A program made the position numbers and the translations under genes. This document shows, piece by piece, positions 11,401 through 33,050 of a stretch of DNA of 64,000 bases (position 1 is its first letter; every line of letters starts with the position of its first letter). Source of the stretch: Bugula neritina (lineage: Eukaryota > Bryozoa > Gymnolaemata > Cheilostomatida > Bugulidae); contig OZ037766.1 of the NCBI GenBank assembly GCA_964035545.1, forward strand, positions 24,326,767 to 24,390,766, given 5' to 3'. Below the pieces are notes generated by a model. It had not been told where the DNA came from. It made no database searches and saw only the letters and a list, made by a program, of their open reading frames with translations.

Positions 11401-13253
11401 TAACAATACTTGTCTATTATAGAGTCTATTGTAAAAGCCAGTAAAGTCAATTGATGTAAATTATATATTGTTTTATGCTATAGTTTAGCTTTTTATAATA
11501 TATTCATGTAGTTTAAATATGTATAAAATTATATGCAGCTAACAATATAATTACATAACAATATATTTTTATAAGTTCTAAATTTAGACGAAGAGAAATT
11601 TGCAGCATTAAAATAATATTGATTTGAAATTTTATTTGCAGAGCTTCTTAAATCAAGTAGAACTTTATATAGCAATTTTTAAAAGAAAAGTTTATGTCTT
11701 AATAGAACAAGCTAACAGTCATGTCATTTGTGTGTTATATTATACAATGCAAGCTAAGCTTTTCTCAACCATTGAAATAAAACAAAACTAATGTTTACAG
11801 TAAGTATTGCTTATTAGAAACATAGCACTACTATTACAGTTTCATCAGTTTTTGCATATTTATATATTTTAATGTTAATATTTTACTATTTATATCACGT
11901 ATACTCAGTTAATATCTATACTTTTGAAAATTCTCTAAGCCTCAGTACTTATATAACAGTTTAAAATTGGCTAGTATAATATCTAATTAGCATGCATTTT
12001 CATTAATTATGCATGGATTGTGGGTTTTCAGTATTCATGTTATGCCACAATTAATAAGAATTGGTTCTGTTTAGCAGTTTTTCCATACACAGTGATAACA
12101 TTGGAGTTAATTTGCAGTAGTTTTGTCTATATAAAGATTATTTGGCCATGTGCCAGTCATAAAATAGATTATTCTCTACAGCTTTCTCCAATCATAGCTA
12201 AGTTCAAACCTCAAACCGTCTTGTATCTTGTACGCACTTGTCACACGCTTGGGTATATAGAGTTGGTATGCCAGCAATTTTCCCATAACGATATAATATT
12301 GATGAATCAAAACCCAAAACTCACAAACTTATTTCTACATCTCTTTTTGCTAAATTATTTGTAAAAAGGGCAAAATTTCATGACCCATTAAAATAACTCT
12401 TAAAGCAATCAGTGGTTGACAAATTTAGGATGATAATTAATAATTATAAGACGTATGATCAAAATAATTTGAAAACAATTAAAATGTAATTACATGTATG
12501 TAAAATATAATATAAACCTTTTGTTTATGAAACTCAAATAAAGCTCAATTATTTTTTGCTTTTTATGACCCACGGAAAACATATCTGAGTATAAAGTTAT
12601 CCTTAAACCCAAGTTAACATCTTTCACAAGAAAGAAACAATCTGTATTAGTATATGGTTTAGGATTAGACTGAATAGTTTACTAAATTTTAACCATTTGG
12701 TTTATTTATAAAAGCAGTGGTTGAAATCATGTTTTACTTACACTATTATATGCATTGTTCAAAGTAATGTCCGTTGCTTTAAGTAAGCTATCTATTATAT
12801 CTACTATATTATTATATATAGAAAAACAGTAAAGTATGGTATTGCCATTAGGTCCAACTTGTAAAACAATGCAACTTACACTGTTAACAATGCATCAACA
12901 AAAATCTTATAAAAACAGAATCTTACCTTTGCTGCTCTACCGCAAGAGTGTGAAATTTGAAGGAAGCATATAAAAATATCTAAAATCAATAGATGTAAAC
13001 ATAGTAATAAGTAATAAGTAATAGTAATAAGCATTGCTTAAGGCTAAAAGCTATATCATTTTATATAAAAATAAGTAGTCTTTATGCAATTAGATACATG
13101 TAGAACAACATATAGCAAGAAGGATAACTGTTTGTAGTCAGGTTAAAGAAAACGAATTTATTCATTTCAAGTTTATAGTTGTAAATTGTTTAACAAATTT
13201 TATAAAAGTGGATTTGTAGTTTCACTTACGAAAATGATGAATTTCGCTTTCAT
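8454..13253 (-). CDS. NHL-C: NHL-propeller receptor with Cys-rich juxtamembrane and YEEI tail
   Basis: Five minus-strand exons: 13253-13230, 12979-12927, 11299-10440, 10058-9676, 8654-8454 (24+53+860+383+201 nt, 506 aa). MKAKFIIFIFLYASFKF at the N terminus is a signal peptide. The propeller exon is exactly the same length as in NHL-B and shows GTCHHIGLVDG, LNFPQCLEKD, LLIADENNHALRSV, GELSTVIKTGFNFP and a closing LPHHPLSVLK segment. A Ser/Thr/Lys stalk (~313-410) leads to a transmembrane helix at ~413-436 (VIVIAVSTILLSMLVTAIVL). The tail (441-506) begins with a cysteine cluster (CCAC, possible palmitoylation). It then carries NHYEEIND (Tyr475), shared with NHL-B, plus Tyr466/468 and GYVLDL (Tyr492). 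It lies head-to-tail upstream of NHL-B and diverges from NHL-D. Function is inferred from architecture. Confidence 0.85.
8756..8880 (-). mobile_element. tRNA-derived SINE fragment (family 1)
   Basis: Read on the minus strand it starts with a GTTGAGTTCACTCAGCAGCC-type leader and shows an RNA polymerase III B-box (GGTTCGAATCC) after a tRNA-like anticodon region. Leader and tRNA-like body recur at 9172-9245, 19020-19095 and 19238-19310. No intact cloverleaf is formed, so it is a retroposon rather than a tRNA gene. Located in the last intron of NHL-C. Confidence 0.6.
9172..9250 (+). mobile_element. tRNA-derived SINE fragment (family 1), internally deleted
   Basis: GTGTTGAGTTTACCCAGTAG leader followed by CTTGCTTGCAAGCCAGAGGT and a B-box-like GATTCGAATCC. 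The D-arm segment present in the copy at 19020 is missing. It sits in the same NHL-C intron as the opposite-strand copy at 8756-8880. Confidence 0.55.
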
Positions 13254-15655
13254 TCCTTATTTTTCACTTTCAGCTGTTTGTGCGATCTCAATAATAAAAC
13301 TAACTGAAATCAAATTTGAGTTGCTGAAAGCCTAGCTCTGTTTATACAGATAAAATGCTATCTATAAGTACCCCTAAGTCATGCATTCTTGTTATAGGCA
13401 GTATCTATACTTGTTTACCTCAGAAAGATATAATGCAATTCGATTTATCTTTGCTACTAGTATTGCATGTTATCAAGTGCAAAATCATGCTGTTATAGGT
13501 CATCCAGTTGTCCATTCATTGGGCCCATTAGGCATTATCACATTTTTTACCGTTATCTAAGTTATTTTGATAATAATAAGAATCGACCTCAGCTCTTTCT
13601 TACTTTGAGTTGGCCATTTTACATTAAACAAATTATCGCTCTTCAAGACAATTAATATAACTTCAGCATACCCTGAGTTATTCATTGCGTAACACAATGG
13701 CAATCATTTACTATTCAAATAGGATTGTACTCTGGCACTTTTTTTATTTAATTATTGGAGCTTTTGTAAAAGATTTTCAGGTGAGATGACAATTATATTA
13801 ACTTAAATGCTAGCTTACCGTACATCACTTGCACAGTTGACACAGTTGAGGCATTTTGCAAACAGAAACAGTGGCAGCTATTCAAGTCATATATAATACA
13901 TTAAATACAAGTACTTCTCAACTAACTGGTGCTTTATTCAGTTTTAATTTAATCACTTTTTCGATAAGAATATTTAATAATCATCATCACCTAATGAAAA
14001 AAACATATTATTGTATATAATAACACAGTAAGTTAAATCATTATTGTATATGCAACTCACATGCAAGGTATCATTCTCTTAATTACAGTAGGTAGTAATT
14101 TTCATTTATGATCTTGATATTAAGGAGACACAGCTCATAAAATTGTTAAGTACTACTTATGGATAATATATGGTTTATCTTTGACATTATTCTTTATATA
14201 GTAAAAACCAATTATGAAGTGTTGTTTATGTTTTGAATACATAAGATTACAACAAAGGATAGAACTGTTGTTTTTCCATTCTTCAGGGCATCTAGCTAGC
14301 ATATTGTACATATTTAGCAGCTTGGTCGTTTTATTACTAACCACGAATTCAACCTAGCAATTAACAATCAGAGTATATGATATTTCTCTGATGTGTTGGT
14401 GTTTCATATTTTTGCTAGTTTATTCTGCACACTGTACGTAGAACTTTAGCTAGTAATGTTGTGCATATCTAAGTTTATTTATAGTTATTTTACTAATTAT
14501 CATGTATTAATAAATAGCTAGTGCCTGGCAATTACATTATTAATAAATTATTCTATAATTAATAAGTCAAGGCTAAGCCTACTTAATAAAAGTGTGAGTT
14601 TAAAATAATGCAATGTTATATAAGCAAAGTGGCTTTCAATCTTCTGCAGTCTATACTCTCTACCAAGTCCTTCATCCACTAAAGTCACTATTTTAAGTAA
14701 CAATGACATGCGTGCATTAGAGTAAATGTAAATGTAAAAATGATAAATAAGCTGACTCCAAAGATTGTGCAGTGATTGGGATATTGTGGAATTGGCTTTG
14801 GTGTGTTTTGGTGTAATTCTTGCTGCATTATCTTTACTTAGAAAATTACTATTGATGATACGTACCATATATATTTAATTTGTAGACATATCCTTTTCGG
14901 GTTATGATATTATTTAAGATTATTTTAATCAATTTTATAAAAATAACTTTATTGTAATCATATGCAATTATCCTAAGTTCAAAAAACTGCTATTTAAAAC
15001 AACTTATATGTATTTCAGAGTTTACTCGGAGAACTAAAATAATCCAGCCACTCAATGATAATATATTTTTAGAAATTTAAAAATGCTTATATTTAGCTGT
15101 AAACCAAGCAGTAAAAGATGTTAGATAAACAGATCCAAGTTCTAGAATCTGTTGATGTTTTTGCTGTGCATTATAATTATTTTCTCAATGTTACACTTTC
15201 TAGCTTTAAACTTCTTTGTCTCATGAACAAACTCGACTGCTTTTCCTGTCTTGCAATAATAAGTTCTATCATATGGTTATTATGTAATTTATACTTTCAG
15301 GTTGTGACATTCTTGTTAAAAATTATTTAGATACATCACAAAATATTTAATTGATTATTTTACAGACTAATTATGATTTAGAAAAATAAATAATTTTTAG
15401 GCCCTCTTTCACAGCTAAAACGCTAAGCATTAAAATTTATTATCTGTCAATAATTTATGCCTTAACATCAAGAACTTCAAAAGACTATTTTTCACTACTT
15501 TGTTTATTAACATGTATTGTGTAAATAGCAGTCAACAAAAATAATAACATAGTTATGTAAATTGTGTTTCAAGTTCGAGTAGTGACTTTTGTATAATATT
15601 ATTATTTGTAGGAAACGAGAAATGTGAAAAATATCTGTTCTTCATCAAGAAGGAA
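13254..15655. other. Divergent intergenic region NHL-C / NHL-D
   Basis: About 2.4 kb between two divergent starts, expected to hold both promoters and 5' UTRs. A likely 5' UTR exon boundary of NHL-D (TTTGTAG acceptor) lies near 15612. Short open frames at 13467-13655, 14153-14344, 14548-14868 and 15118-15330 lack splice context, domains and codon structure and are treated as noise. Confidence 0.5.
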
Positions 15656-18600
15656 ATGCAAAGTCTGTTATTTATTGTAAGTTTGTATTTGAACTATTAT
15701 TAAGACTTGTTAAGTTTTATGTCAACAAAAATTAATTGTTTGCATTATTATGAGAATTGATGATCTTTCAACTTTTTTCAAATCTCTAAGCACTGAGCTA
15801 TATAGTCTCGCTCATATAATTATATTCCATCTTTCTTTAGTCTCCATCTGCTTTAAGAGATAATTATATAAAATGGAGTTCAACACGCTAAAACTTAGTC
15901 TGCTTAATAACCCAACAGACTAACATATCCAACATTTTTCCCCAATATATTATTGAGAATGACATATTTTTGGTTCTTCATCAATAAAAAGTGTAGCCAT
16001 AAAGAGCTTAGAGTGACTGAAATCATTTCTATAAGTCAATTTTGTTGAACAAAATTTAAATAACTAGTGCAAACAACTTAAATTTGAATAATGTCTGCTA
16101 TTATAGAAACTTAGCAACTCAAAAACAGCTTTATCAGTTAAGCATTTTATTATGAACTTATTTTTAACTTCAGCTTATTTTAAATTTGGAATTCTTTATA
16201 TTTCAACTTCTCTTCACCAATCAACAAGATTTAAAGCCTTATACTGCTTGCTGTAGAACTGCTGTAACAGAATAATACTATTTCAGAGAAGATGCTCAAT
16301 TTTTCTATATATAGTCATTGAATCACTATGCTGTGCAGCTTAAACTTTGTAAAGTAACATATATAGTTTGCTGCAAAACTTTGTAATGTATACCATTTTA
16401 GATCATCTTCTTTGATACAGCATGGGTGGTGCCTGCATCAGTTCCAAAAGCAAGGTAAGGGATTTCAGTATTATATATAAGAGTACATAGTTGATAAATG
16501 AAATATTGCAAGGCCTACAAATAAAATAATAGGCTTATAATATTGACTGCAAATTGTACATTTTAGCTTTGAGATATATTGATTTTATAAGGCAATATTT
16601 ATCAAACAATCTGCTAACTATAATGAACTGCTGCTTCAGTTGACCAAAGTAGTATATTTTTATACCAGGTTTCAAGAGTGAGAATTTGTTTGTAAAGTCC
16701 CAACTATGCAGCTACTCTCAAATTAAAATTAACTTGCTTTTTAATCTAAGACTCTAAATGGCAGTTTACTTAAAAATTCAAACCAAGCCTGCTGCAGAAT
16801 ATATAACATAATACACGTATTGACTGCTTACCAGCAATGGTACAATGTTTTCACAATAGGGGTAACGGGCACAACGGTCATAGGGGTACAAAAAGCCGGT
16901 CAAATTGTGAGAGAACTTATTGACTTGGAGTTGTGATTTTTTAATGAAAAGGTATTGATATAATGATTTAGCCATTGTAGTTTCAACACTTGCAGAGCAT
17001 ACATGTTGAAAAGGCGAGTCAAAAACTAATTTTACCTACTTTTTGTAAATTTTTTAAGATGTCATTAAAGCTTTATAACTTTTTACACTCAAAGGTAACA
17101 AGCCTAGTTCTTACTGATATTGTTGCCATTGCTTGTCTCTACATTGCTTAACTAGTATGATAGCAAACTCGGAATAAATTTTCTTTGAGCCACATTTATT
17201 TTCAACTTGGCCACCCGGGGCACAATAAGCCACGTGACCATTGCACCCTGTCTGCTCTAATATAAATCTTTAAAAGTGTTCAATACTAAATTTTATTTGT
17301 TACAGCCAAAAATAATAAGCGTGCAGCTTTCAGCAGCAAACTGTTACCATGCTTTTGGGACAAAAAACTTAAAAATACGTAATAAGCATTTTGTAGACTT
17401 GCTGTTGTTTTTAGATTAACTCTCACAGATTTTGAGCTGTTCCATCGAACACCTAGATTGGTTAACGGCATAGAAGTAGATCTATACAAAGATGACAGCA
17501 GCATTGTTTTCAGTACACAAGACTATGTTCGCAGTACCAACGGGATTAGATATGATCAACTCTTGGTGCTGAGGCAAAGTTTTATGTCAGGATTAAAGCA
17601 TATCAATAAAACTAGTTTAATTATTTTAGCATCCGATTTTCACTGCATCAAAATATTAAACAGAGAAGATCTAAGTTCACGTACTTTAGCGGGAACCTGC
17701 AAGAGTATCGGGTCTGCAAATGGGGTGGTTGGTGTTGGTAAACTGTTTTGGCCATCTGGTTTGGTAATGGATATTCGGGATTCTAACAAGTTGCTGGTTG
17801 CTGATAACGGAGGTAATTCTATCCGATCAGTTATAATCAGTACAGGTGAGCTAGGAACTGTTATTAAGTCTGGTTTCAACAAGCCAAGAGAGATGGCATG
17901 GTTAGGTCAATCACTATTAGTCCTTAATTATCATTACATCTCGCAAATCAACTGGTTTCCCAATGGCTCTATTGTTAATACAAGGATAGCTGGTTCAGTC
18001 GTTTCTGGCTATGCAGATGGTAGTCTTAATGGAGCTAGATTTACTTATCCTCTCGCAATACTTCCTTTGAAACAAAAGCAGTTTCTAATCACTGACTTCA
18101 GTAACAGGAAGCTCAGATTGTTAGACATGGAGAGAAAATTAATTGTCCCGATTTGTCACAACGGAGAGATACCTTGTACAAAAAGTAGTCCGCAACCTGA
18201 TTTACCAACAGCTCTTTTACAAACTGGGAGACACATTTACATGGGCACCGTTCATAAAATCTACAGATATAAATTCAATGGTAAGTACATTCCAAAATTT
18301 TTTTATTTCATTTCACTTTTTGCCAACTTTGACCAGTATGTCATTTTACCAATAGCGGATATATTCTGTTTTGCACAGCAGTGCAATTTAAGATGCCATT
18401 GCAAACAGTATTAATAAATTAAATAGGTCAATAACATAAATTTTTTGAACATTTTAGCTCTAAGTTCCGCTCCTAACTTTTTATGATAAAATGCTTGCTG
18501 CAAAGTAAAGTAATAAACAGAATACTAAATTGCAATTCTGCTCCTTGCGTGATATTTTAAGTTATCGTAGTAAATTGAGAGTAAAACAGAATTATAGTTT

Positions 18601-19861
18601 AGTTTTTTTTAATGCTCAAGTCAATCTGTCAATAACATAGGCATGGATAGTACATGTATATAAAATAGTATTGACTTGTAATTTTGATGAGATTTAACAC
18701 TGAGTTATATGCAGGTTAGATATAGCTAGTACATTGTTTTAAAGGAACTCATTGTTATAACTACTATAATTAAGTTTTATATAGAATATAATATAATGTA
18801 ATATTATTCCTATGTACATGTTATTATAGCTTTAGTCCTAATCTGTTAATACGTTTTAGTTATATGAAAATATTTTCTGAATTTTATTAATTACAACCCA
18901 AACAATGAGTGTAAATTATTTTTTCATGCAATGCCTAACTATCTTTAATTAAACTCAAAGCAGTTTTTTTAAGCACAACATTTATTTATTTTTAGTTTTG
19001 AGATAAAAATTGTAGTTAGGAGTTTACCCACCTGTCCCGGGGTGTAATGGTTAGCACACTTGCTTGCAGGCCGGAGGTTTTGGGTTCGAATCCCAGTCGG
19101 GCAAAGTTTTCATGAGCTATTTTGGTCTTTAGTGAAATTTAGTAGCACTCTGAAGGAGTTAAGTGGCCAGGGGAGCCTGAAAACTGAAAGAGTAGTAGAG
19201 AGGCCAGTAGAGTTCTTGAGAATTGGGTGGGGTGTAGTGTTGAGTTTACCCAGCTGTCCCGTATTGTAATAGTTAGCACACTTGCTAGCAAGCCGGAGGT
19301 CTTAAGTTTTCATAAAACTATTATACTGTATTTTTGAACTTTAAATATATAGCATCATTTCATGCTCTATTAAAAATATACATTGTGACATTTATTTCAG
19401 ATACTTTAAGCGTGCTCTCAAAGTTACCAGCATCAACACAGCCTGTAGCTAAAAGTAAACTCATTGGAATTGGAATAGTAATTGGCATAGCATTTTCTAC
19501 ATCTATTATAACAGCTTGGAAATTTGGCTATTGGGATCGAAAAGGTAAAAATTAATATTGTCAGTAAATAGCATGTTTGGCAACAAGTAATTTTCCACCT
19601 ATTGTAATGTAAACCTTCATTGAGAATGCAGACGGGTAAAAGTTTTATAATGGGCTACATGTTTAAATGAATTTTGTTTTATATAATTATTTCCAAGTGT
19701 TTTGCAAGCATGCGTGGTGGTTACACATATAAATATATGGTCCTAATTTAGAAGTAGAAACATTAAAGAAATCTGAGAAACCAAAGAAAAGAAAGAAAAG
19801 AAAGAAAACTCCTGTAACAGATGAAGCCAAGAAAAATACTGAGAATGAAACTGTAGAATAA
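15656..19861 (+). CDS. NHL-D: NHL-propeller membrane protein with polybasic tail
   Basis: Exons 15656-15676, 16402-16454, 17415-18280, 19401-19544 and 19752-19861 (21+53+866+144+110 nt) give 397 aa ending at TAA. The signal peptide is MQSLLFIIIFFDTAWVVPA. The propeller exon shows GTCKSIGSANGVVGVGKL, LLVADNGGNSIRSV, GELGTVIKSGF and the textbook NHL motif GYADGSLNGARFTYP. The stalk is much shorter than in B or C. A helix at ~334-353 (IGIGIVIGIAFSTSIITAW) ends in the same aromatic FGYW cluster as NHL-A, which argues that A and D are closest relatives. The cytoplasmic tail is 40 residues or less, contains KPKKRKKRKK and no tyrosine, and would bind acidic lipids or act as a retention or nuclear-type signal (inference). 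Possible poly(A) signal AATAAA at 20028-20033. A SINE pair lies in intron 3. Confidence 0.85.
19020..19095 (+). mobile_element. tRNA-derived SINE head (family 1), best-preserved copy
   Basis: After the GAGTTTACCCACCTGTCCCG leader, the A-box-like TGTAATGGTTAGCAC, an anticodon-like loop and the B-box GGTTCGAATCC are present, ending in a partly paired acceptor (CAGTCGGGCA). The T arm pairs well and about six of seven acceptor pairs can form, but the anticodon stem does not. A tRNA-derived SINE is therefore preferred over a working tRNA. It is in intron 3 of NHL-D. Confidence 0.6.
19238..19315 (+). mobile_element. Second tRNA-like SINE head (family 1), truncated at the B-box
   Basis: GTGTTGAGTTTACCCAGCTG leader, TGTAATAGTTAGCACACTTG A-box region and CAAGCCGGAGGTCTT, then the sequence jumps to AAGTTTTCATAAAACT without the B-box. 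It lies ~215 bp downstream of the first head in the same direction, so the two may be parts of a dimeric SINE. Confidence 0.55.
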
Positions 19862-20824
19862 AAACTGTCCCATAACCTCAACTATATTATTTATATTGTG
19901 CCTCAATTTATTTTCCGTAACTTACTGTATGCAGTTTTTTAATTTCATGAATCTAAATGCTATTAAGGTCAGGTAGCGAAAATCTTCAAACGCTATACAT
20001 TTTATAATAGTAATCTAAAAAGTATTTAATAAATTATATTTGACAAAGTAGTATGCATATTACAGCATTTGTAATAGATTTTTGTTATAAAATTATCATA
20101 AACTGCTTACTACAACCAAATGATAGGTTACTTAATATAAAGATCTTAATATGTATAGCATAATGTGTTTTTGCAGTGTATTTATTCGCATCTTATTAAT
20201 AATCTTGATTTGGAGATTTTTATGCAACAAATAACTAATGATATATAGATAAGATTGGAATAGTTTAAACAGTGAACACTGCTATATATTTTTATTAGAG
20301 CTTTAGTTTTTAGCTTACTGTTTTATATGGTTTGCACAATATATCAGTTGAAGTTTGATGTTTCTGTAGTTTTAAGGCTTGAAATGTGCTTATGTGAAGT
20401 TTTCTTGCTTGTAAAAATTATTTTATTGCTTCAGCTATTGATATAAGAGCAAAACAAAATATTTAAGATTTAAAAAAAACTAGATATATTAAATAACATT
20501 AAGTGAATGATAAATTCTTTCAAAATGTGTCTCTCTGGGTTAATTTATAAAAACAAATGTGTGAAGACAAGTAGCAGTCCTCTCAGCCAATAAAATTTCT
20601 TGTCAAAAGAGTGGTTGTTATAGAGCTGTTTTCATTGGCTACCATAATTTTTCTATTTTCAATTTCACTATATATATACACCCTCTGTTGTATACAGTCT
20701 TTATCATAGAGTAGTTTTTAGTCTGATTCTGTGACAAGGTTATTTCAAATATAACAAGTTTTATCTTCACCAAATTTATTGGCTTTCTACTGTGTTCTTA
20801 ATTGTATAATAGTTGATCTTAAAA
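19862..20824. other. Intergenic region NHL-D / acyl-CoA synthetase-like gene
   Basis: NHL-D 3' flank followed by the presumed promoter of the downstream gene. A TATA-rich run (CACTATATATATACACC) at ~20665-20681 lies ~150 bp before the ATG at 20825 and could be a TATA box. Nothing else is recognised. Confidence 0.4.
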
Positions 20825-29782
<8,958 letters not shown>

Positions 29783-32700
29783 AAAGTAAAGCTTTGAAAG
29801 TAGCTCAGGTTTATACAAACCGGTATAATACTAGAAACAGACAATAATTTAGCATGCTGATTTGTCTGATGCTACTTTTAGGCAAATTTTCATAAAAGCT
29901 CGTTGCAGAAGCTTTCTTTAAAATTATGTTACAATCCTTATTTGTTAAAAGTAATATACATCATCAAATATTTGTGAACTTTTGAACTCATTACCAAAAT
30001 ATTTAGATCACAATCAAAAATTTTTGATAATCTTCTTTGTGTGCCTTTCATAGCTAAGTTTACCATTCATGATCAAAGCTTTATTTGTGTATATTCTATC
30101 AACTTTGAAACATAGCAGTGGTATTATGTGTTGTCTTTTGTTCGTAATTATATGTGGTTATATATAGTATAGCAAATTATAATAGAAATGGTTTAATGCC
30201 AAATAAATTAATTTAATTGCTTATTTCACCCATGTCACATTTTCAAAAGAAACAGTTAGAATGTTAATTGTTATTCTCGGAAACCATTTATTTAAAGTAT
30301 ATAGACAAGTTTTATCTGTAATTCAAATAAAAATTAATAGCTAATAACATGAGAAAAAATTAGTGAAAGGAAATTTGAAGCTAAAATAATCCCATTAAAA
30401 AAATGAAAAATTTTGATATAAATAATTGTCTTGACTTTTATGCAAGCCTACAATTTCGGCATCCGTGTATAGACTATAGAATTATTTCATTGTGTAAATG
30501 TGTATAGCTTGTAGTGCTTAATATATAGCTCAATTCCACATAAAATTTGAATCAATCAATTGAATATGACATTAAAATTGAGAATAATTTCAACCAGAAA
30601 AGAGAGATCAAAGCATTCCATGTACTTGCTATCCACATGTTTGAGGCTAAAATAGATGCAAATAAAAATTAGAAACAAGAACAGCATAGATTATACATTT
30701 AATCTAATATAGCATACATATGTTAGAAGAAACAGCTTGATCATTTATATAACATATGCCATCATACTAGTTAGTATACAAGCTCTTATAACACATATAC
30801 AGAGCTAATTCATCTGCACACAGCATGTATGTTTTTACTGATCGTTTAAGAGTTTTCTTACCACAACACAGCCACCTTACAATACACAAATATCGTCATT
30901 CTCATTGTATGTAGCTTTGTTGTTGCAGTAGGACACCAACTCAACACTAGCAACTGATGACCTGACACCAGTGGGCATGAGGTAGACAACTCTGAAACAA
31001 TAAAATGCATAGCACCTGTTGACATTTAATGTAAATAAAGCATTTTTATTTATTTTAATAACGTATTTGGTCAATTTGGTGTTTTGGCTATTTGATTTTA
31101 ATGTAAAAAAACAGAATTGTTGTCTCAAATGACAGATTATTACTTTTTAACTTATCGGTAACAGAAAAGTTACATAAACAGCTTATGCTCTACATTGGGG
31201 AAGTTACGGTAATGTTATCAATAAACTAAAAACATATTTTATATGACAAAATTTCTCACTTTCATGTGTGCAAAAAATTTTAATATACAATGAAAATATA
31301 CATGTATATCAAAGTTTGTTTTACAAATCACTTTTGCTTTAAAAACTAAAAACCCATCCCAGATTTTGTAATAGGAAGAACACAAATCAGGTAAAAAATT
31401 TTTTATTTTGAATTGTGTACTTGAACTCAACTTATTTATGATTTCAACTGCCAATAATTGCTATGACATCTTGTAATACTAAATAGCCCAATCATATAAG
31501 TGATTAAGTACATAAATTAGCTTATTCATAAAATTAGTTTAGTAAATCAGAAAGACCATATGAAATTAATGAGAAATTAAATAGTAGTTTATCAAACCTA
31601 AGTGTATGCCAAGTTAAAATGTCAACTATTAATTATAAGCTTTTATGGAGTATTGTTATATTATAGTTACCTCAAGTTCATCAATCTATTGTACATATAC
31701 AATGCTGTGTTTTTAAAAATTTACTAATCAAATAAATTAAAATTACATGTAGCAAAGTCACATAATCATAATAATATTACATTATATTGATGGTCAGGAG
31801 AAAAAGAGTGGATCTAAAATATTTTGTACATCATTTCAGGTATCTCTGGAGGTTATAAAATATTGACTGGCCATCTTTTAGTAGTGACTGGTATTTATCT
31901 GAAACTACAGTAACATGATATACAATAAAATATTTAAATTAAATTTGTTATGTATTTATATACTTTACATACCCCATATAGATACTATACATATACAAAT
32001 ATTACACATATAAATATCAATTAATACTACATATATAAACTCCACTCACTGCAATAAAATACATAGAAGGAATCAGAAAACAAACACATTTTTAAACTGA
32101 AGCTGTCCAGTATACAATTGTTTGAAATAACAGATATAACTTGTCATAAAATGAAAGCAAATATCCACAGATGTTTATATTGCATGTATTTAGATTATGT
32201 TGATTTTCTGTAAATTATCAATTAATTACTAGACAGATAAACCTTTTAGAAGACGCCAGTGTATTAATTGTATTTTTGTAATGGACTTTTAAAAGAAGAC
32301 AAAATTCTCATTTAATTGTTCTCAAAATTAATATTTGCTAAACTTTCAATGCTTGTTTTATACTGAATTTAACTTATCAAAACAATATGTAATTAAATTT
32401 ATGCAGCAGTTAGAAGTAACTTATTTTGAGTCTACAAAGTTAGGCTGTGTTAACTGCTAAAAGAAATTAAAAATTGATAATCATGTCTGTTCTAGAATTT
32501 TTAACACTTTATAATTTATTAGCTTGCGTACTTACATGTAGCAACATTCTCTTTACTTGCTACCTCAGAGAGCCTTTTGAAACATTTCAAATATATCATA
32601 TTTGTTATTGTTATTATTATGGTATTATGGAAATTATTAATCTCATTCATGATAATAATATTATTATGCTGCATTAGGAAACACTCATAATTGGTAGTTG

Positions 32701-33050
32701 TCGTCTTTTTATTTTCTTAATAAGCAAAATGGAATCGATGAATGGTATTTTAGTTTTAGTTTACAGTCTGGGACAATGGTCTGCGATTTCAGGTTACTTG
32801 TTAATGTCCGTATGATTGTTTTTGATTGAAATTATTGCTTTAGTTTATTTGCAATATAAATAACATTACTAAAATGTATTCCAATTTTTGTGAAAAAGAT
32901 ATTTATTTACTGCATAAGCAACTTGCCTGCAAATTTAGTGTATAATTCAAGTACACCCCTAATATTATAAATTATTTTAATAAATTCAACGACTGCTGGC
33001 GTTAGTGAGCATATTTTTCACATTTTTCATATTTTTAGAGGTTGGTGACG
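29783..33050. other. Intergenic region synthetase-like gene / COG6
   Basis: 3.3 kb of AT-rich DNA. It contains the synthetase 3' UTR (AATAAA at 30202-30207), one possible orphan exon on the minus strand at 30888-31000 and the presumed COG6 promoter before 33051. Open frames at 31239-31454 and 32474-32677 are low-complexity and not supported. Confidence 0.5.
30888..31000 (-). CDS. Possible orphan terminal exon, unknown protein
   Basis: On the minus strand a TTGTTTCAG acceptor is followed by an open frame of about 36 codons ending in TAA, containing VVYLMPTGVRSSVASVEL and SYCNNKATYNENDDI. The composition is more protein-like than the neighbourhood. No upstream partner exon, start codon or domain was recognised, so it may be the end of an unseen small gene, a pseudogene scrap or chance. 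Confidence 0.25.

Noticed and set aside
12020-12364. 114-codon plus-strand frame in an NHL-C intron
   Set aside because: Antisense to the gene, AT-driven composition, no domain or splice context.
19020-19095. Functional tRNA gene
   Set aside because: A- and B-box-like sequences and a T arm are present but the anticodon stem does not pair, and several degraded relatives exist nearby; a SINE head explains it better.
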